A stretch of DNA of 64,000 bases from Agrococcus terreus (GCF_014645235.1 NZ_BMLM01000001.1:992001-1056000), one strand, 5' to 3'. Positions 23,608 through 32,162 are shown, counted from the first letter of the stretch. The notes: generated by a model not told the origin, from the sequence alone. Numbers and translations: made by a program.

Positions 23608-25269
23608 ATGACCGCAACGCTCGTCGCGCAGGGCCTCGCCGGCGGCCACGGCCACCGCACGCTCTTCGACTCCCTCGACCTCACCGTCGCGCCCGGCGAC
23701 GTCGTGGGCGTCGTCGGCGCGAACGGCGCCGGCAAGTCGACGCTGCTGCGCATCCTCGGCGGCGACCTCGAGCCGCAGGCGGGCACGGTGCACCTCGCGC
23801 CCGCCGACGCGTTCGTCGGCTGGCTGCCGCAGGAGCACGAGCGCGTCGAGGGCGAGACGGTCGCCGCCTACATCGGCCGCCGCACCGGCTGCGCGCAGGC
23901 GACGCGCGACATGGACGAGGCGGCGGAGGCGCTCGGCGACCCCGCGAAGGCGGCGGCCGGCGTCGACCCGGCCGATGCCTACGCATCCGCCCTCGAGCGG
24001 TGGCTCGCGAGCGGCGCCGCCGACCTCGACGAGCGGCTGCCCGTCGTGCTCGCCGAGCTCGGCCTCGACCTCGGCGACGACCCCGAGGAGGCGCTCATGA
24101 CGAGCCTCTCCGGTGGCCAGACCGCCCGCGTCGGCCTCGCCGCGCTGCTGCTCAGCCGCTTCGACGTCGTGCTGCTCGACGAGCCCACGAACGACCTCGA
24201 CCTCGACGGGCTCGAGCGGCTGGAGGCGTTCGTGCAGGGGCTCCGCGGCGGCGTCGTGCTCGTCAGCCACGACCGCGAGTTCCTCGCCCGCTGCGTCACC
24301 CGGGTGCTCGAGCTCGACCTCGCGCAGGGCTCGAACCGCGTCTACGGCGGCGGCTACGAGTCGTACCTGGAGGAGCGGGCGAGCCTGCGTCGCCACGCGC
24401 GCGAGGCGTACGACGAGTTCGCCGACAAGAAGGCCGACCTCGTCGCGCGCGCCCGCACGCAGCGCGAGTGGTCGAGCCAGGGCGTGCGCAACGCCATGAA
24501 GAAGGCGCCCGACAACGACAAGAACCGCCGCCGCGCGATGACGGAGTCGAGCGAGAAGCAGGCGCAGAAGGTTCGTCAGATGGAGAGCCGCATCGCGCGC
24601 CTCGAGGAGGTCGAGGAGCCGCGCAAGGAGTGGCAGCTGCAGCTGACGATCGGCGAGGCGCCGCGCTCCAGCACCGTCGTCTCGAGCCTCGACGGGGCGA
24701 TCGTGCGGCAGGGCTCGTTCGAGCTCGGCCCCGTCTCGCTGCAGGTGAACGCGGGCGAGCGCATCGGCATCACCGGCCCGAACGGCGCCGGCAAGTCGAC
24801 GCTCCTGCGCACCCTCCTCGGCCGCCGCGAGCCGGATGCGGGCCGCGCGAGCATGGGCGCGAGCGTCCAGCTGGGTGAGATCGATCAAGCGCGCTCGCGG
24901 CTCGTGGGGGAGCGGCCGCTCGCCGACGCGTTCGAGGCGCTCGTGCCCGAGATGGCCTCCGGCGACGTGCGCACCCTGCTGGCCAAGTTCGGCCTCCGCG
25001 CCGACCACGTGCTCCGGCCCGTCGACGAGCTCTCGCCCGGCGAGCGCACCCGCGCCGCGCTCGCGCTGCTGCAGGCGCGCGGCGTCAACCTGCTCGTGCT
25101 CGACGAGCCCACCAACCACCTCGACCTGCCCGCCATCGAGCAGCTCGAGCAGGCGCTCGAGTCGTACCGCGGCACGCTGCTGCTCGTCACGCACGACCGG
25201 CGGATGCTCGAGACCGTGCAGGTCGACCGCCGCTGGCACGTGGAGGCGGGCCGCGTCCGCGAGCTGTAG
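23608..25269 (+). CDS. ABC-F family ATP-binding protein
   Basis: A 553-aa soluble tandem ABC ATPase without membrane segments. Walker A motifs are GANGAGKST (residues 37-45) and GPNGAGKST (about 390). Signature motifs are LSGGQ and the variant LSPGE, and Walker B motifs are VVLLDEPTNDLD and LLVLDEPTNHLD. Between them is the charged linker (EFADKKADLVARARTQREWSSQGVR...) expected to reach the ribosomal E site. ABC-F proteins act as translation factors or give resistance to ribosome-targeting antibiotics. It resembles the actinobacterial resistance-type branch, but this is not decidable by eye. The start is 6 nt after GAGGAT. Confidence 0.9.
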   Translation: MTATLVAQGLAGGHGHRTLFDSLDLTVAPGDVVGVVGANGAGKSTLLRILGGDLEPQAGTVHLAPADAFVGWLPQEHERVEGETVAAYIGRRTGCAQATRDMDEAAEALGDPAKAAAGVDPADAYASALERWLASGAADLDERLPVVLAELGLDLGDDPEEALMTSLSGGQTARVGLAALLLSRFDVVLLDEPTNDLDLDGLERLEAFVQGLRGGVVLVSHDREFLARCVTRVLELDLAQGSNRVYGGGYESYLEERASLRRHAREAYDEFADKKADLVARARTQREWSSQGVRNAMKKAPDNDKNRRRAMTESSEKQAQKVRQMESRIARLEEVEEPRKEWQLQLTIGEAPRSSTVVSSLDGAIVRQGSFELGPVSLQVNAGERIGITGPNGAGKSTLLRTLLGRREPDAGRASMGASVQLGEIDQARSRLVGERPLADAFEALVPEMASGDVRTLLAKFGLRADHVLRPVDELSPGERTRAALALLQARGVNLLVLDEPTNHLDLPAIEQLEQALESYRGTLLLVTHDRRMLETVQVDRRWHVEAGRVREL

Positions 25270-25288
25270 TCCCTCGCGGCGCGCGACA

Positions 25289-25346
25289 GGTGCGGCCGCA
25301 CCGCTCGGGTGCCGGTAGACCCGCACCCCAGCGGTGCAGGCGCACC
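25289..25346 (+). repeat. Long near-palindrome after the ABC-F gene
   Basis: Arms 25289-25312 and 25323-25346 pair over 24 bp with three mismatches; the loop is 10 nt. It starts 20 bp after the ABC-F stop, so it may be its terminator. It is longer and more perfect than needed for that. Confidence 0.7.
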
Positions 25347-25431
25347 CGTCGGCGCACAGCGCGGCGCGGCTGAGCGGGTACGGGGCGGCGAGCGCATCGC
25401 CCGCGCTCAGGCGCCGCCTCGGCGGGCGCCG

Positions 25432-25437
25432 TAGCCT
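25432..25437 (+). promoter_or_regulatory. Putative -10 box of leaderless PPOX gene
   Basis: TAGCCT, then CCAGGC, then the ATG at 25444. There is no ribosome-binding site. Confidence 0.5.
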
Positions 25438-25443
25438 CCAGGC

Positions 25444-25863
25444 ATGACGCAGCAGCAGCGCACGGCCTGGGACGCAGCGGCCGATGCCGAGTTCGTCTCG
25501 CTCGGCACCTTCCGGCGCAGCGGCGCCGTCGTCCGCACGCCGGTGTGGATCGCCCGCTCGGGCGACCGCCTCGTCGTCACGACCGAGCGCAGCACCGGCA
25601 AGGTGAAGCGAATCCGCAACGACGCGCGGGTCGTGATGGCGCCGTGCGGCCGGATGGGCAAGGTCGACGAGGGCGCGCATGACGTCGAGGGCACGGCCGC
25701 GATCCTCACCGACGAGCGCGAGATCGCCGCGGCGAACGCGGCGCTCGCCCGCGCCTACGGCTTCCAGTACCGCGCGTTCCTCGGCGTGGAGCGGCTCGTG
25801 CGCCGCATCCAGCGCAGGCCCGGCGACCGCGTGATCCTCGCGATCGAGCCCGCGACGAGCTGA
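25444..25863 (+). CDS. PPOX-class F420-dependent oxidoreductase
   Basis: A 139-aa split-barrel flavin/F420-binding protein. Segments FVSLGTFRRSGAVVRTPVWIARSGDRLVVTTERSTGKVKRIRNDARVVMAPCGRMG match the family in which the Thr-x-x-x-Gly-Lys-x-x-Arg stretch binds the cofactor phosphate. It is closer to the F420-dependent deazaflavin group than the paralogue at 13874. It is leaderless by sequence. Convergent with the GNAT gene at 25868, leaving only 4 bp between stops, so no separate terminator fits. Confidence 0.87.
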   Translation: MTQQQRTAWDAAADAEFVSLGTFRRSGAVVRTPVWIARSGDRLVVTTERSTGKVKRIRNDARVVMAPCGRMGKVDEGAHDVEGTAAILTDEREIAAANAALARAYGFQYRAFLGVERLVRRIQRRPGDRVILAIEPATS

Positions 25864-25867
25864 CCGC

Positions 25868-26293
25868 TCAGGCGAAGCGCACGAACGCGCGCAGCGAGCC
25901 CGGCGCCACGTCGCGGACCTCGGCGAACCCCAGCGCCTCGTAGAACGCGCGCTGCGCCGGCTCGTCGTCGGTGAGCAGCACGTGCTGCCGCACCGCGGCG
26001 TAGGGCGCGAAGACCGCCTCGAGCAGCGCGCGGCCGATGCCGCGGCGATGCGCATCCGGATGCACGAGCACGTCCTGCAGGTAGACGATCGTGGCGCCGT
26101 CGCCCACGACGCGGGCCAGCCCGACGAGCCGGCCGCGGTCGCGCGCCGTCACGATCCGCAGCGAACCTGCGACGCCGCGCTCCAGCGCCTCCGGGTCGCG
26201 CGTGTACGCCACCCACCCATTGGCGTCGTAGAGCTCGACCAGCTCCGCGCGGGTCGGTCGGTCGTCGTCCGCGATCGTCGGCTCGGCACGCAT
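25868..26293 (-). CDS. GNAT-family N-acetyltransferase
   Basis: A 141-aa GNAT: LVELYDANGWVAYTRDPEALERGVAGS at the N-terminus, then VYLQDVLVHPDAHRRGIGRALLEAVF (acetyl-CoA motif RRGIG) and AQRAFYEALGFAEV. GAAGAT lies 6 nt before the ATG. It is the first of several minus-strand single genes here. The substrate is unknown. Confidence 0.88.
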   Translation of the reverse strand: MRAEPTIADDDRPTRAELVELYDANGWVAYTRDPEALERGVAGSLRIVTARDRGRLVGLARVVGDGATIVYLQDVLVHPDAHRRGIGRALLEAVFAPYAAVRQHVLLTDDEPAQRAFYEALGFAEVRDVAPGSLRAFVRFA

Positions 26294-26347
26294 GCGTCCA
26301 TCTTCGCGCGCCGGTCGCGGGGAGCGATCCGACCGGCGCGCCGCGCC

Positions 26348-26677
26348 TCAGCTCGCCGGGTCGTACATGAACATCCGCAGCTCCTGCGGCGTGCGGCAGC
26401 CGGCCGCGATCCGAGCCGCCCAGTGCTCGGCCTCCTCGCGCGAGGCGACCCGCACGACGCAGAAGCCGCCGTCGAGCTGGTTCGACGACGGCTCCTGCGA
26501 GCCGTCCGGATGCACGAGCACGGGCGCCGTGGACTCGTCGAGGCCGCCGGCGAACACGTAGACGCCCGCGGCCTTCGCGTCCTCGATCGCCTCGTGCGAG
26601 GTGCGCACGACCTCCGGGAACTCCTCCTCCGTGAGCCGCATCGTCGCGCTCGGGAACGAGATCAGGTAGTGGTCCAT
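26348..26677 (-). CDS. YCII-related protein
   Basis: A 109-aa ferredoxin-like-fold protein of the YCII family: it opens MDHYLISFPSATM, contains VYVFAGGLDESTAPVLVHPDGS, and ends GGFCVVRVASREEAEHWAARIAAGC. Many actinobacterial members accompany ECF sigma factors, but none is adjacent here. Start at 26677, 6 nt after CAGGAT. Function unknown. Confidence 0.83.
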   Translation of the reverse strand: MDHYLISFPSATMRLTEEEFPEVVRTSHEAIEDAKAAGVYVFAGGLDESTAPVLVHPDGSQEPSSNQLDGGFCVVRVASREEAEHWAARIAAGCRTPQELRMFMYDPAS

Positions 26678-26725
26678 GGGCCCATCCTGGCGGCCGCCGC
26701 CCACCGTGTCACCCGGTCGGCGCGA

Positions 26726-26776
26726 GGTGCACGCGGTGGTCGTCCAGCGCGCGTCGGAACGACCACCGCGTGCACC
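26726..26776 (-). repeat. Perfect 18-bp inverted repeat after the Lrp gene
   Basis: Arms 26726-26743 and 26759-26776 are exact complements; loop 15 nt. It starts 16 bp beyond the stop of the Lrp-type gene (26793, minus strand), which suits a terminator for the Lrp/aminotransferase transcript, although the arm is unusually long and perfect. Confidence 0.75.
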
Positions 26777-26792
26777 AGCCGGAAGCAGCGAG

Positions 26793-27236
26793 CTAGCGCA
26801 CGCCCCACGCGTACGTCTGCTGCTGCAGCTTCAGGTACATGAGCGTGTCGGTCTCCCGCACGCCCTCGATCGCGCGGATCCGGCCCGAGACGAGCTCGAG
26901 CAGGTGCGCGTCCGACTCGCACACGACCTCCGCCAGCACGTCGTACGAGCCGGCCGTGATGACCACGTAGTCGACCTCCTGCATCGCCGCGAGCGCCTCC
27001 GCGACCGGCTCGAGCGGCCCGGCCACGCGGATGCCGATCATGGCCTGCCGGTCGAAGCCGAGCTGCATCGGGTCGGTCACCGCCACGATCTGCACGACCC
27101 CCGCATCCGTCAGCCGCTTCACGCGCTTCCGGATCGCCGTCTCGCTCAGCCCGACGGTCTCGGCGATCGACGCGTACGGCGCCCGGCCGTCGCGCTGCAG
27201 CTCAGCGATGATCGCCTTGTCCTGGGCGTCGAGCAT
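26793..27236 (-). CDS. Lrp/AsnC-family transcriptional regulator
   Basis: A 147-aa amino-acid-responsive regulator. The N-terminal helix-turn-helix is DKAIIAELQRDGRAPYASIAETVGLSETAIRKRVKRL, and the C-terminal RAM ligand-binding domain includes VDYVVITAGSYDVLAEVVCESDAHLLELV. The start is ATG 27236; GTG 27242 is in frame and overlaps the aminotransferase stop (GTGA), an alternative that gives two more residues. It is co-transcribed after the aminotransferase. The likely role is control of the aminotransferase/permease genes in response to an amino acid or amine (inference). Confidence 0.92.
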   Translation of the reverse strand: MLDAQDKAIIAELQRDGRAPYASIAETVGLSETAIRKRVKRLTDAGVVQIVAVTDPMQLGFDRQAMIGIRVAGPLEPVAEALAAMQEVDYVVITAGSYDVLAEVVCESDAHLLELVSGRIRAIEGVRETDTLMYLKLQQQTYAWGVR

Positions 27237-27238
27237 GC

Positions 27239-28579
27239 TCACAGCCGCGACCACGCCTCCGTGAGCACCCCGCGCAGCACCTGCTCGATCTCGTCGAAGT
27301 GCGACTGGTCGCAGATGAGCGGCGGCGAGAGCTGGATGACGGGGTCGCCGCGGTCGTCGGCGCGGCAGTAGAGGCCCGCGTCGAACAGCGCGGTCGAGAG
27401 GAAGCCGCGCAGCAGCCGCTCGCTCTCGGCGTCGTCGAAGGTCTCCTTCGTGGCCTTGTCCTTCACGAGCTCGAGGCCGTAGAAGTAGCCGTCGCCGCGC
27501 ACGTCGCCGACGATCGGGAGGTCGGAGAGGCGCTCGAGCGTGGCGCGGAAGCCGGCCTCGTTCGCGCGCACGTGCTCGAGCACGCCCTCCTGCTCGAAGA
27601 TCTGCAGGTTCTTGAGGCCCACGGCCGTCGCGACCGGGTGGCCGCCGAACGTGTACCCGTGCGCGAACATCGCGCCGGGCTCCCGGAACGGCTCGAACAG
27701 CCTGGCGCTCGCGATCATCGCCCCGAGCGGGGCGTAGCCGGAGGTGAGGCCCTTCGCGCACGTGATGATGTCGGGCTGGTAGCCGTAGCGCTCGGCGCCG
27801 AACATCGTGCCGAGCCGGCCGAAGGCACAGATCACCTCGTCCGAGACGAGCAGCACGTCGTGCCGGTCGCAGATCTCGCGCACCCGCTGGAAGTAGCCGG
27901 GCGGCGGCGGGAAGCAGCCGCCGGCGTTCTGCACCGGCTCGAGGAAGACGGCGGCGACGGTGTCGGGCCCCTCCTGCTCGATGGCGACCTCGATCTGGTC
28001 TGCGGCCCAGCGGCCGAACGCCTCGGGGTCGTCGCCGTGCAGCGGCGCGCGGTAGATGTTCGTGCTCGGCACGCGGAACGTCGAGGGCACGAGCGGCTCG
28101 AACATCTGCTTGAGCGCGGGTAGCCCCGTGATCGACAGCGCCCCGTGCGTGGTGCCGTGGTACGCGATCGCGCGGCTGATGACCTTGTGCTTCTGCGGCT
28201 TGCCGGTGAGGCGGAAGTAGTTCTTCGCGAGCTTCCACGCCGACTCCACCGCCTCGCCGCCGCCGCTCGTGAAGAACACGTGGTCGAGGTCGCCGGGCGC
28301 GAGCGAGGCGACCTTCTCGGCCAGCTCGCGGGCGCTCGGGTGCGCGTACGACCAGAGCGGGAAGTACGCGAGCGTCGACGCCTGCTCCGCGGCGACCGCG
28401 GCGAGGTCGGTGCGGCCGTGGCCGAGCTGGTTCACGAAGAGCCCCGCGAGCCCATCGAGGTAGCGCTTGCCGCGGTCGTCCCAGATGTACGCGCCCTCGC
28501 CGCGCACGATGACCGGGGCCTTGTCGGCCCCCGCCATCCGGCTGAAGTGCATCCACAGGTGGTCGGCGGGCGTGCTCAT
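27239..28579 (-). CDS. Class III PLP-dependent aminotransferase (aspartate aminotransferase family)
   Basis: A 446-aa omega-type aminotransferase. It has ILDxxG-like WDDRGKRYLDGLAGLFVNQLGHG, the PLP-phosphate site FFTSGGGEAVESAWKLAK, VLLVSDEVICAFGRLG with the pyridine-N Asp, and the PLP Lys at about residue 277 in TCAKGLTSGYAPLGA. Such enzymes move the amino group of diamines, beta-amino acids or omega-amino acids to pyruvate or 2-oxoglutarate. Neighbours are Lrp (coupled downstream), UspA and an APC permease upstream, and a divergent saccharopine-dehydrogenase-like gene. These suggest catabolism of putrescine, another polyamine, or lysine. GAGGAG precedes the start. Confidence 0.9.
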   Translation of the reverse strand: MSTPADHLWMHFSRMAGADKAPVIVRGEGAYIWDDRGKRYLDGLAGLFVNQLGHGRTDLAAVAAEQASTLAYFPLWSYAHPSARELAEKVASLAPGDLDHVFFTSGGGEAVESAWKLAKNYFRLTGKPQKHKVISRAIAYHGTTHGALSITGLPALKQMFEPLVPSTFRVPSTNIYRAPLHGDDPEAFGRWAADQIEVAIEQEGPDTVAAVFLEPVQNAGGCFPPPPGYFQRVREICDRHDVLLVSDEVICAFGRLGTMFGAERYGYQPDIITCAKGLTSGYAPLGAMIASARLFEPFREPGAMFAHGYTFGGHPVATAVGLKNLQIFEQEGVLEHVRANEAGFRATLERLSDLPIVGDVRGDGYFYGLELVKDKATKETFDDAESERLLRGFLSTALFDAGLYCRADDRGDPVIQLSPPLICDQSHFDEIEQVLRGVLTEAWSRL

Positions 28580-28702
28580 GCGGTTCGTCTCCTCGTCGGT
28601 CCGCTCGTCCTCGAGCGGGGTTCCGTGTCGTCGCGGTCGTTGGGGGATGGGCGAGGTGGATGCGCGGCGCGCGCCGGCGGGTGCGGGCGCGCGCCGCGCG
28701 GG

Positions 28703-29119
28703 TCAGTCGGCGGCCGGCACGCAGAGCACCGGCCGGCGGCTGAGGTGCAGCAGCTTGTGGGGCGTGGAGCCGAGGATCGCGCCGCGCATCGGGCTCTCGC
28801 CCCACGTGCCGACGACGATGACGCTCGCGTCGTGCGCCTCCGCCTGCTCGAGCAGCGCCTCCGTGGGCCGCGCCGAGACGAGCTGCGTCACGGCCTCGAC
28901 GCCCGCCGCCTCCGCGGCGGCGACGGCGTGCCCGACGGCGGTGCTGCCGAGCTGCTGGAGCGCCGCCTCGTGGCTGCGCGCCTCCTCGCCGAGCCCGCCG
29001 GGCGGGGCGGTGCCGTAGACGATCACGAGCCGCTCGCCGAAGCGCCGGGCGACGTCGATCGCGGTGGTGAGCGCGGCGCGGGCGCCGGGCGACTCGTCGT
29101 AGCCGAGGACGACGCTCAC
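28703..29119 (-). CDS. Universal stress protein UspA family
   Basis: A single-domain 138-aa USP: SVVLGYDESPGARAALTTAIDVA at the N-terminus, and near the end VIVVGTWGESPMRGAILGSTPHKLLHLSRRPVLCV, which holds the G-2x-G-9x-G(S/T) ATP-binding motif. The GTG start at 29119 overlaps the permease stop (GTGA). A USP tied to an amino-acid permease often acts as a cytoplasmic regulatory partner of the transporter; here that is inference from coupling. Confidence 0.92.
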   Translation of the reverse strand: MSVVLGYDESPGARAALTTAIDVARRFGERLVIVYGTAPPGGLGEEARSHEAALQQLGSTAVGHAVAAAEAAGVEAVTQLVSARPTEALLEQAEAHDASVIVVGTWGESPMRGAILGSTPHKLLHLSRRPVLCVPAAD

Positions 29120-30651
29120 GAGCCGGCCCCGTCGGTCGCGCGGGCGCGCTCGCGCTCGGCCTCGAATCGGACGATGTCGAGCTCGGCGGTGCTCGGCCGC
29201 TCCTGCCAGAAGCGGCGGTCGCGGAAGTACCAGATCACCATGAGCACCACGCCGGTGACGAAGATGCCGATGCCGATCACGAGCGGCGGCCCGAGCCCGA
29301 ACCAGGCGGTCTCGGAGTACGAGTTCTCGGGGTTGCCGTAGTCGATGATCGCCGCGACGAGCAGCCAGATGAGCAGCAGCGAGCCGAGCACGGGGCCGAC
29401 GCCGATGAGCACGAAGTTCTTCACGCTCGCGGTGAGGCGCTTGCGGAAGTAGATCGCGCAGGCGATGCCGGTGAGCGCGTAGTAGAAGGCGATGAGCAGG
29501 CCGAGCGCGGTGAGGGTGTCCCACAGCGCGGTCTCGCTGAGCAGGCCCACCACGAGGTAGTAGGCGCTCGCGATGCCGGCCACCCACCATGTCGACACGT
29601 CGGGCGTGCGGAAGCGGGGGTGGATCCGGCCGAACATCTTCGGGAACGCGCCGCGGCGGGCCATGCTGAGGCCCGTTCGGGAGGCGGGGATGATCGTCGT
29701 CTGCGTCGAGGCGATGGCCGAGGTGGCGACCGAGAGCATCACGACCCAGGCCCACGGGCCCATGGTGTCGCTCGCGAGCACCTGGAAGATCGCGTCCTCC
29801 TCGTCGGCGGTCTCTGCGAGGAACGCGTCGCCCGCGAGCGCGACGACCGCGATCGTCACCGACAGGTAGGTGACGACGAGCACGATCGTCGACCAGATGG
29901 CCGCCTTGCCGGGCGCCTGCGAGGAGTTCGTCGTCTCCTCGGTGAGGTTCACCGACGACTCCCATCCCCAGTAGGCGAAGACGCCGAGCAGCAGGCCCGC
30001 GGTCACGCCGGTCCAGCCGCCGCCGAAGGGGTTGAGCCACTCCCACGAGGGGGTGATGGAGTCGAACGCCGAGGTGTTCGTGAACACCTGGTAGAGCGCG
30101 ACGCCCGCGAAGGTGAGCAGCGAGAGCACCTGGAACACGATGAGCACGTTCTGCAGCCGCGCCGAGATCTCGGTGCCCCACACGCAGATCGCGGTCATCA
30201 CGAAGATCAGCACGATGGTGAGGACGCGGATCCAGAACGGGTCGTAGGCGAGGTCCTCGAGCCCGACGGTGAGCAGCGAGTAGCGCACGCCCACCTCGGC
30301 GAGGGAGCCGACGATGAGCACGCCGGTCATGGCGATCGCCCAGCCGCCGATCCACCCGAACCAGGGGCCCATGGCGCGCGTGACCCAGGAGAAGGTGGTG
30401 CCGCAGTCCTGGTCGACGGTGTTGAGGTAGTAGAAGGCGGAGGCGATGAGCAGCATCGGCACGAAGCTCGCGAGCATGATGCCCGGGGCGTGCACGCCGG
30501 TGTAGAGCACGAGGCCGCCGATGATGGCGGCGATCGTGTAGGCGGGCGAGGTGGATGCGAGGCCGATGACGAGGGCGTCGAAGAAGCCGATGGCGTTCGA
30601 CTTCAGCCGCGGGGCGTCGGCGCGGGCGGGGACGGTGCTGGGGTCGGTCAC
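29116..30651 (-). CDS. APC-family amino acid/polyamine permease
   Basis: A 511-aa membrane transporter of the amino acid-polyamine-organocation superfamily with about 12 predicted membrane segments. TM1 carries the unwound LxSTSPAYT region (VIGLASTSPAYTIAAIIGG). A short charged tail (FEAERERARATDGAGS) is cytoplasmic. The start is GTG 30651 (VTDPSTVPARAD) with GGGAG upstream; the reading from 30693 adds a Pro/Arg stretch. It is the first gene of permease-uspA, and the aminotransferase-lrp pair follows 123 bp after uspA. Divergent from the saccharopine-dehydrogenase-like gene. Substrate unproven. Confidence 0.9.
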   Translation of the reverse strand: MTDPSTVPARADAPRLKSNAIGFFDALVIGLASTSPAYTIAAIIGGLVLYTGVHAPGIMLASFVPMLLIASAFYYLNTVDQDCGTTFSWVTRAMGPWFGWIGGWAIAMTGVLIVGSLAEVGVRYSLLTVGLEDLAYDPFWIRVLTIVLIFVMTAICVWGTEISARLQNVLIVFQVLSLLTFAGVALYQVFTNTSAFDSITPSWEWLNPFGGGWTGVTAGLLLGVFAYWGWESSVNLTEETTNSSQAPGKAAIWSTIVLVVTYLSVTIAVVALAGDAFLAETADEEDAIFQVLASDTMGPWAWVVMLSVATSAIASTQTTIIPASRTGLSMARRGAFPKMFGRIHPRFRTPDVSTWWVAGIASAYYLVVGLLSETALWDTLTALGLLIAFYYALTGIACAIYFRKRLTASVKNFVLIGVGPVLGSLLLIWLLVAAIIDYGNPENSYSETAWFGLGPPLVIGIGIFVTGVVLMVIWYFRDRRFWQERPSTAELDIVRFEAERERARATDGAGS

Positions 30652-30829
30652 AGGAGCTCCCTCAGGGGCCAGGGGGCGGATACCGAGGCGCAACCCGCAC
30701 GGAGGTGCTGCATCCGTCCTTCTTGCCCGCTGACACTACTGATTCCGTCGTCGTTCCGCTAGAGTCGCCGGAAACCGAGCCCGAACCCGTCGACGGCGAC
30801 GCCGTCGCGGCCCGAGAGGAGTGGACTCC
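30652..30829. promoter_or_regulatory. Divergent promoter region, permease / saccharopine-dehydrogenase-like gene
   Basis: A 178-bp region between divergent starts. TAGAGT at 30760-30765 is a plausible plus-strand -10 box, 64 bp before the ATG at 30830. The Lrp protein encoded at 26793 is the obvious candidate regulator, but no Lrp consensus was identified by eye. Confidence 0.4.
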
Positions 30830-32065
30830 ATGCGCATCCTGCTGGTCGGAGCCGGAGGGGTCGGCGGCGCGTTCGCGGCCATCGCCGCGCGCCGCGACTT
30901 CTACGAGACGATCGTCATCGCCGACTACGACCGGGCGCGCGCCGAGCGCGCCGCCGCGGTCGACGACCGCTTCGTCGCCGGCCAGGTCGATGCCTCCGAT
31001 CCCGCCTCCGTCGCGGCCCTCTGCCGCGAGCACGGCATCACGCACGTCATGAACGCCGTCGACCCGCGCTTCGTGATGCCGATCTTCGACGGCGCGCTGC
31101 AGGCGGGCGCCGACTACCTCGACATGGCGATGAGCCTCTCGACCCGCCACCCCGAGCAGCCGTACGAGAAGGTCGGGCTCAAGCTCGGCGACGAGCAGTT
31201 CGCCAAGGCGGGGGAGTGGGAGGCCGCGGGCCGCCTCGCGCTCGTCGGCATGGGCGTCGAGCCCGGCATGTCCGACGTCTTCGCGCGCTACGCCGCCGAC
31301 GAGCTGTTCTCGTCGATCACCGAGCTCGGCACGCGCGACGGCGCGAACCTCGCCGTGCACGACGACGACGGCAACGAGATCTTCGCGCCGTCGTTCTCGA
31401 TCTGGACGACGATCGAGGAGTGCCTCAACCCGCCCGTCATCTGGGAGAAGGGGCGCCGCGACGTCGACGGCGGCTGGTTCACCACGGCGCCGTTCAGCGA
31501 GCCGGAGGTGTTCGACTTCCCGGAGGGCATCGGCCCGGTCGAGTGCGTCAACGTCGAGCACGAGGAGGTGCTCCTCATGCCGCGCTGGATCGACGCGGAG
31601 CGCGTCACCTTCAAGTACGGCCTGGGCGCCGAGTTCATCGGCGTGCTGCAGACGCTCCACACCCTCGGCCTCGACCGCACCGAGAAGGTGCGCGTCGGCG
31701 GCGTCGAGGTGTCGCCGCGCGATGTCGTCGCGGCCGTGCTGCCGGATCCGGCCTCCATCGGCCCGGTCATGACGGGCAAGACCTGCGCGGGCGTGTGGGT
31801 GCGCGGCACGGGGAAGGACGGCGAGCCGCGCTCGACGTACCTGTACCACGTGGTCGACAACGAGTGGTCGATGGAGGAGTACGGCCACCAGTGCGTCGTG
31901 TGGCAGACGGCCATCAACCCGGTGATCGCGCTTGAGCTGCTGGCGACGGGCGTGTGGTCCGGATCCGGTGTGCTGGGCCCCGAGGCCTTGCCGCCGAAGC
32001 CGTTCCTCGACATGCTCGTCGAGTACGGCAGCCCGTGGGGATCCATGGAGGTGCCGCAGCAGTAG
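30830..32065 (+). CDS. Saccharopine dehydrogenase-family protein
   Basis: A 411-aa NAD(P)-dependent enzyme of the saccharopine dehydrogenase/carboxynorspermidine synthase superfamily. It opens with the Rossmann loop MRILLVGAGGVGGAFAAIAA, has GITHVMNAVDPRFVMPIFDGALQAGADYLDMAM, and GMGVEPGMSDVFARYAADEL typical of the family. These enzymes reductively couple or oxidatively split an amino compound and a 2-oxo acid or aldehyde. Divergent from the permease/aminotransferase locus, it probably shares a substrate with it (lysine or a diamine). Strong ribosome-binding site GAGAGGAG before the ATG. Confidence 0.87.
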   Translation: MRILLVGAGGVGGAFAAIAARRDFYETIVIADYDRARAERAAAVDDRFVAGQVDASDPASVAALCREHGITHVMNAVDPRFVMPIFDGALQAGADYLDMAMSLSTRHPEQPYEKVGLKLGDEQFAKAGEWEAAGRLALVGMGVEPGMSDVFARYAADELFSSITELGTRDGANLAVHDDDGNEIFAPSFSIWTTIEECLNPPVIWEKGRRDVDGGWFTTAPFSEPEVFDFPEGIGPVECVNVEHEEVLLMPRWIDAERVTFKYGLGAEFIGVLQTLHTLGLDRTEKVRVGGVEVSPRDVVAAVLPDPASIGPVMTGKTCAGVWVRGTGKDGEPRSTYLYHVVDNEWSMEEYGHQCVVWQTAINPVIALELLATGVWSGSGVLGPEALPPKPFLDMLVEYGSPWGSMEVPQQ

Positions 32066-32162
32066 GCGCGGAGGCTCGCGCGACGGCGAGGTGGGGACCG
32101 AGATGCCGTCGCGCGCCTCCGCCGCCTCTGCGGCGGCCCGCTCCGCGCCGCGTCCGGCTCGA

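Noticed and set aside
22242-24878. An 878-codon frame starting at the pterin dehydratase
   Set aside because: Only the first ~92 codons are pterin dehydratase; the rest runs out of phase over DUF1801, arfB and ABC-F. Explained by a one-base frameshift.
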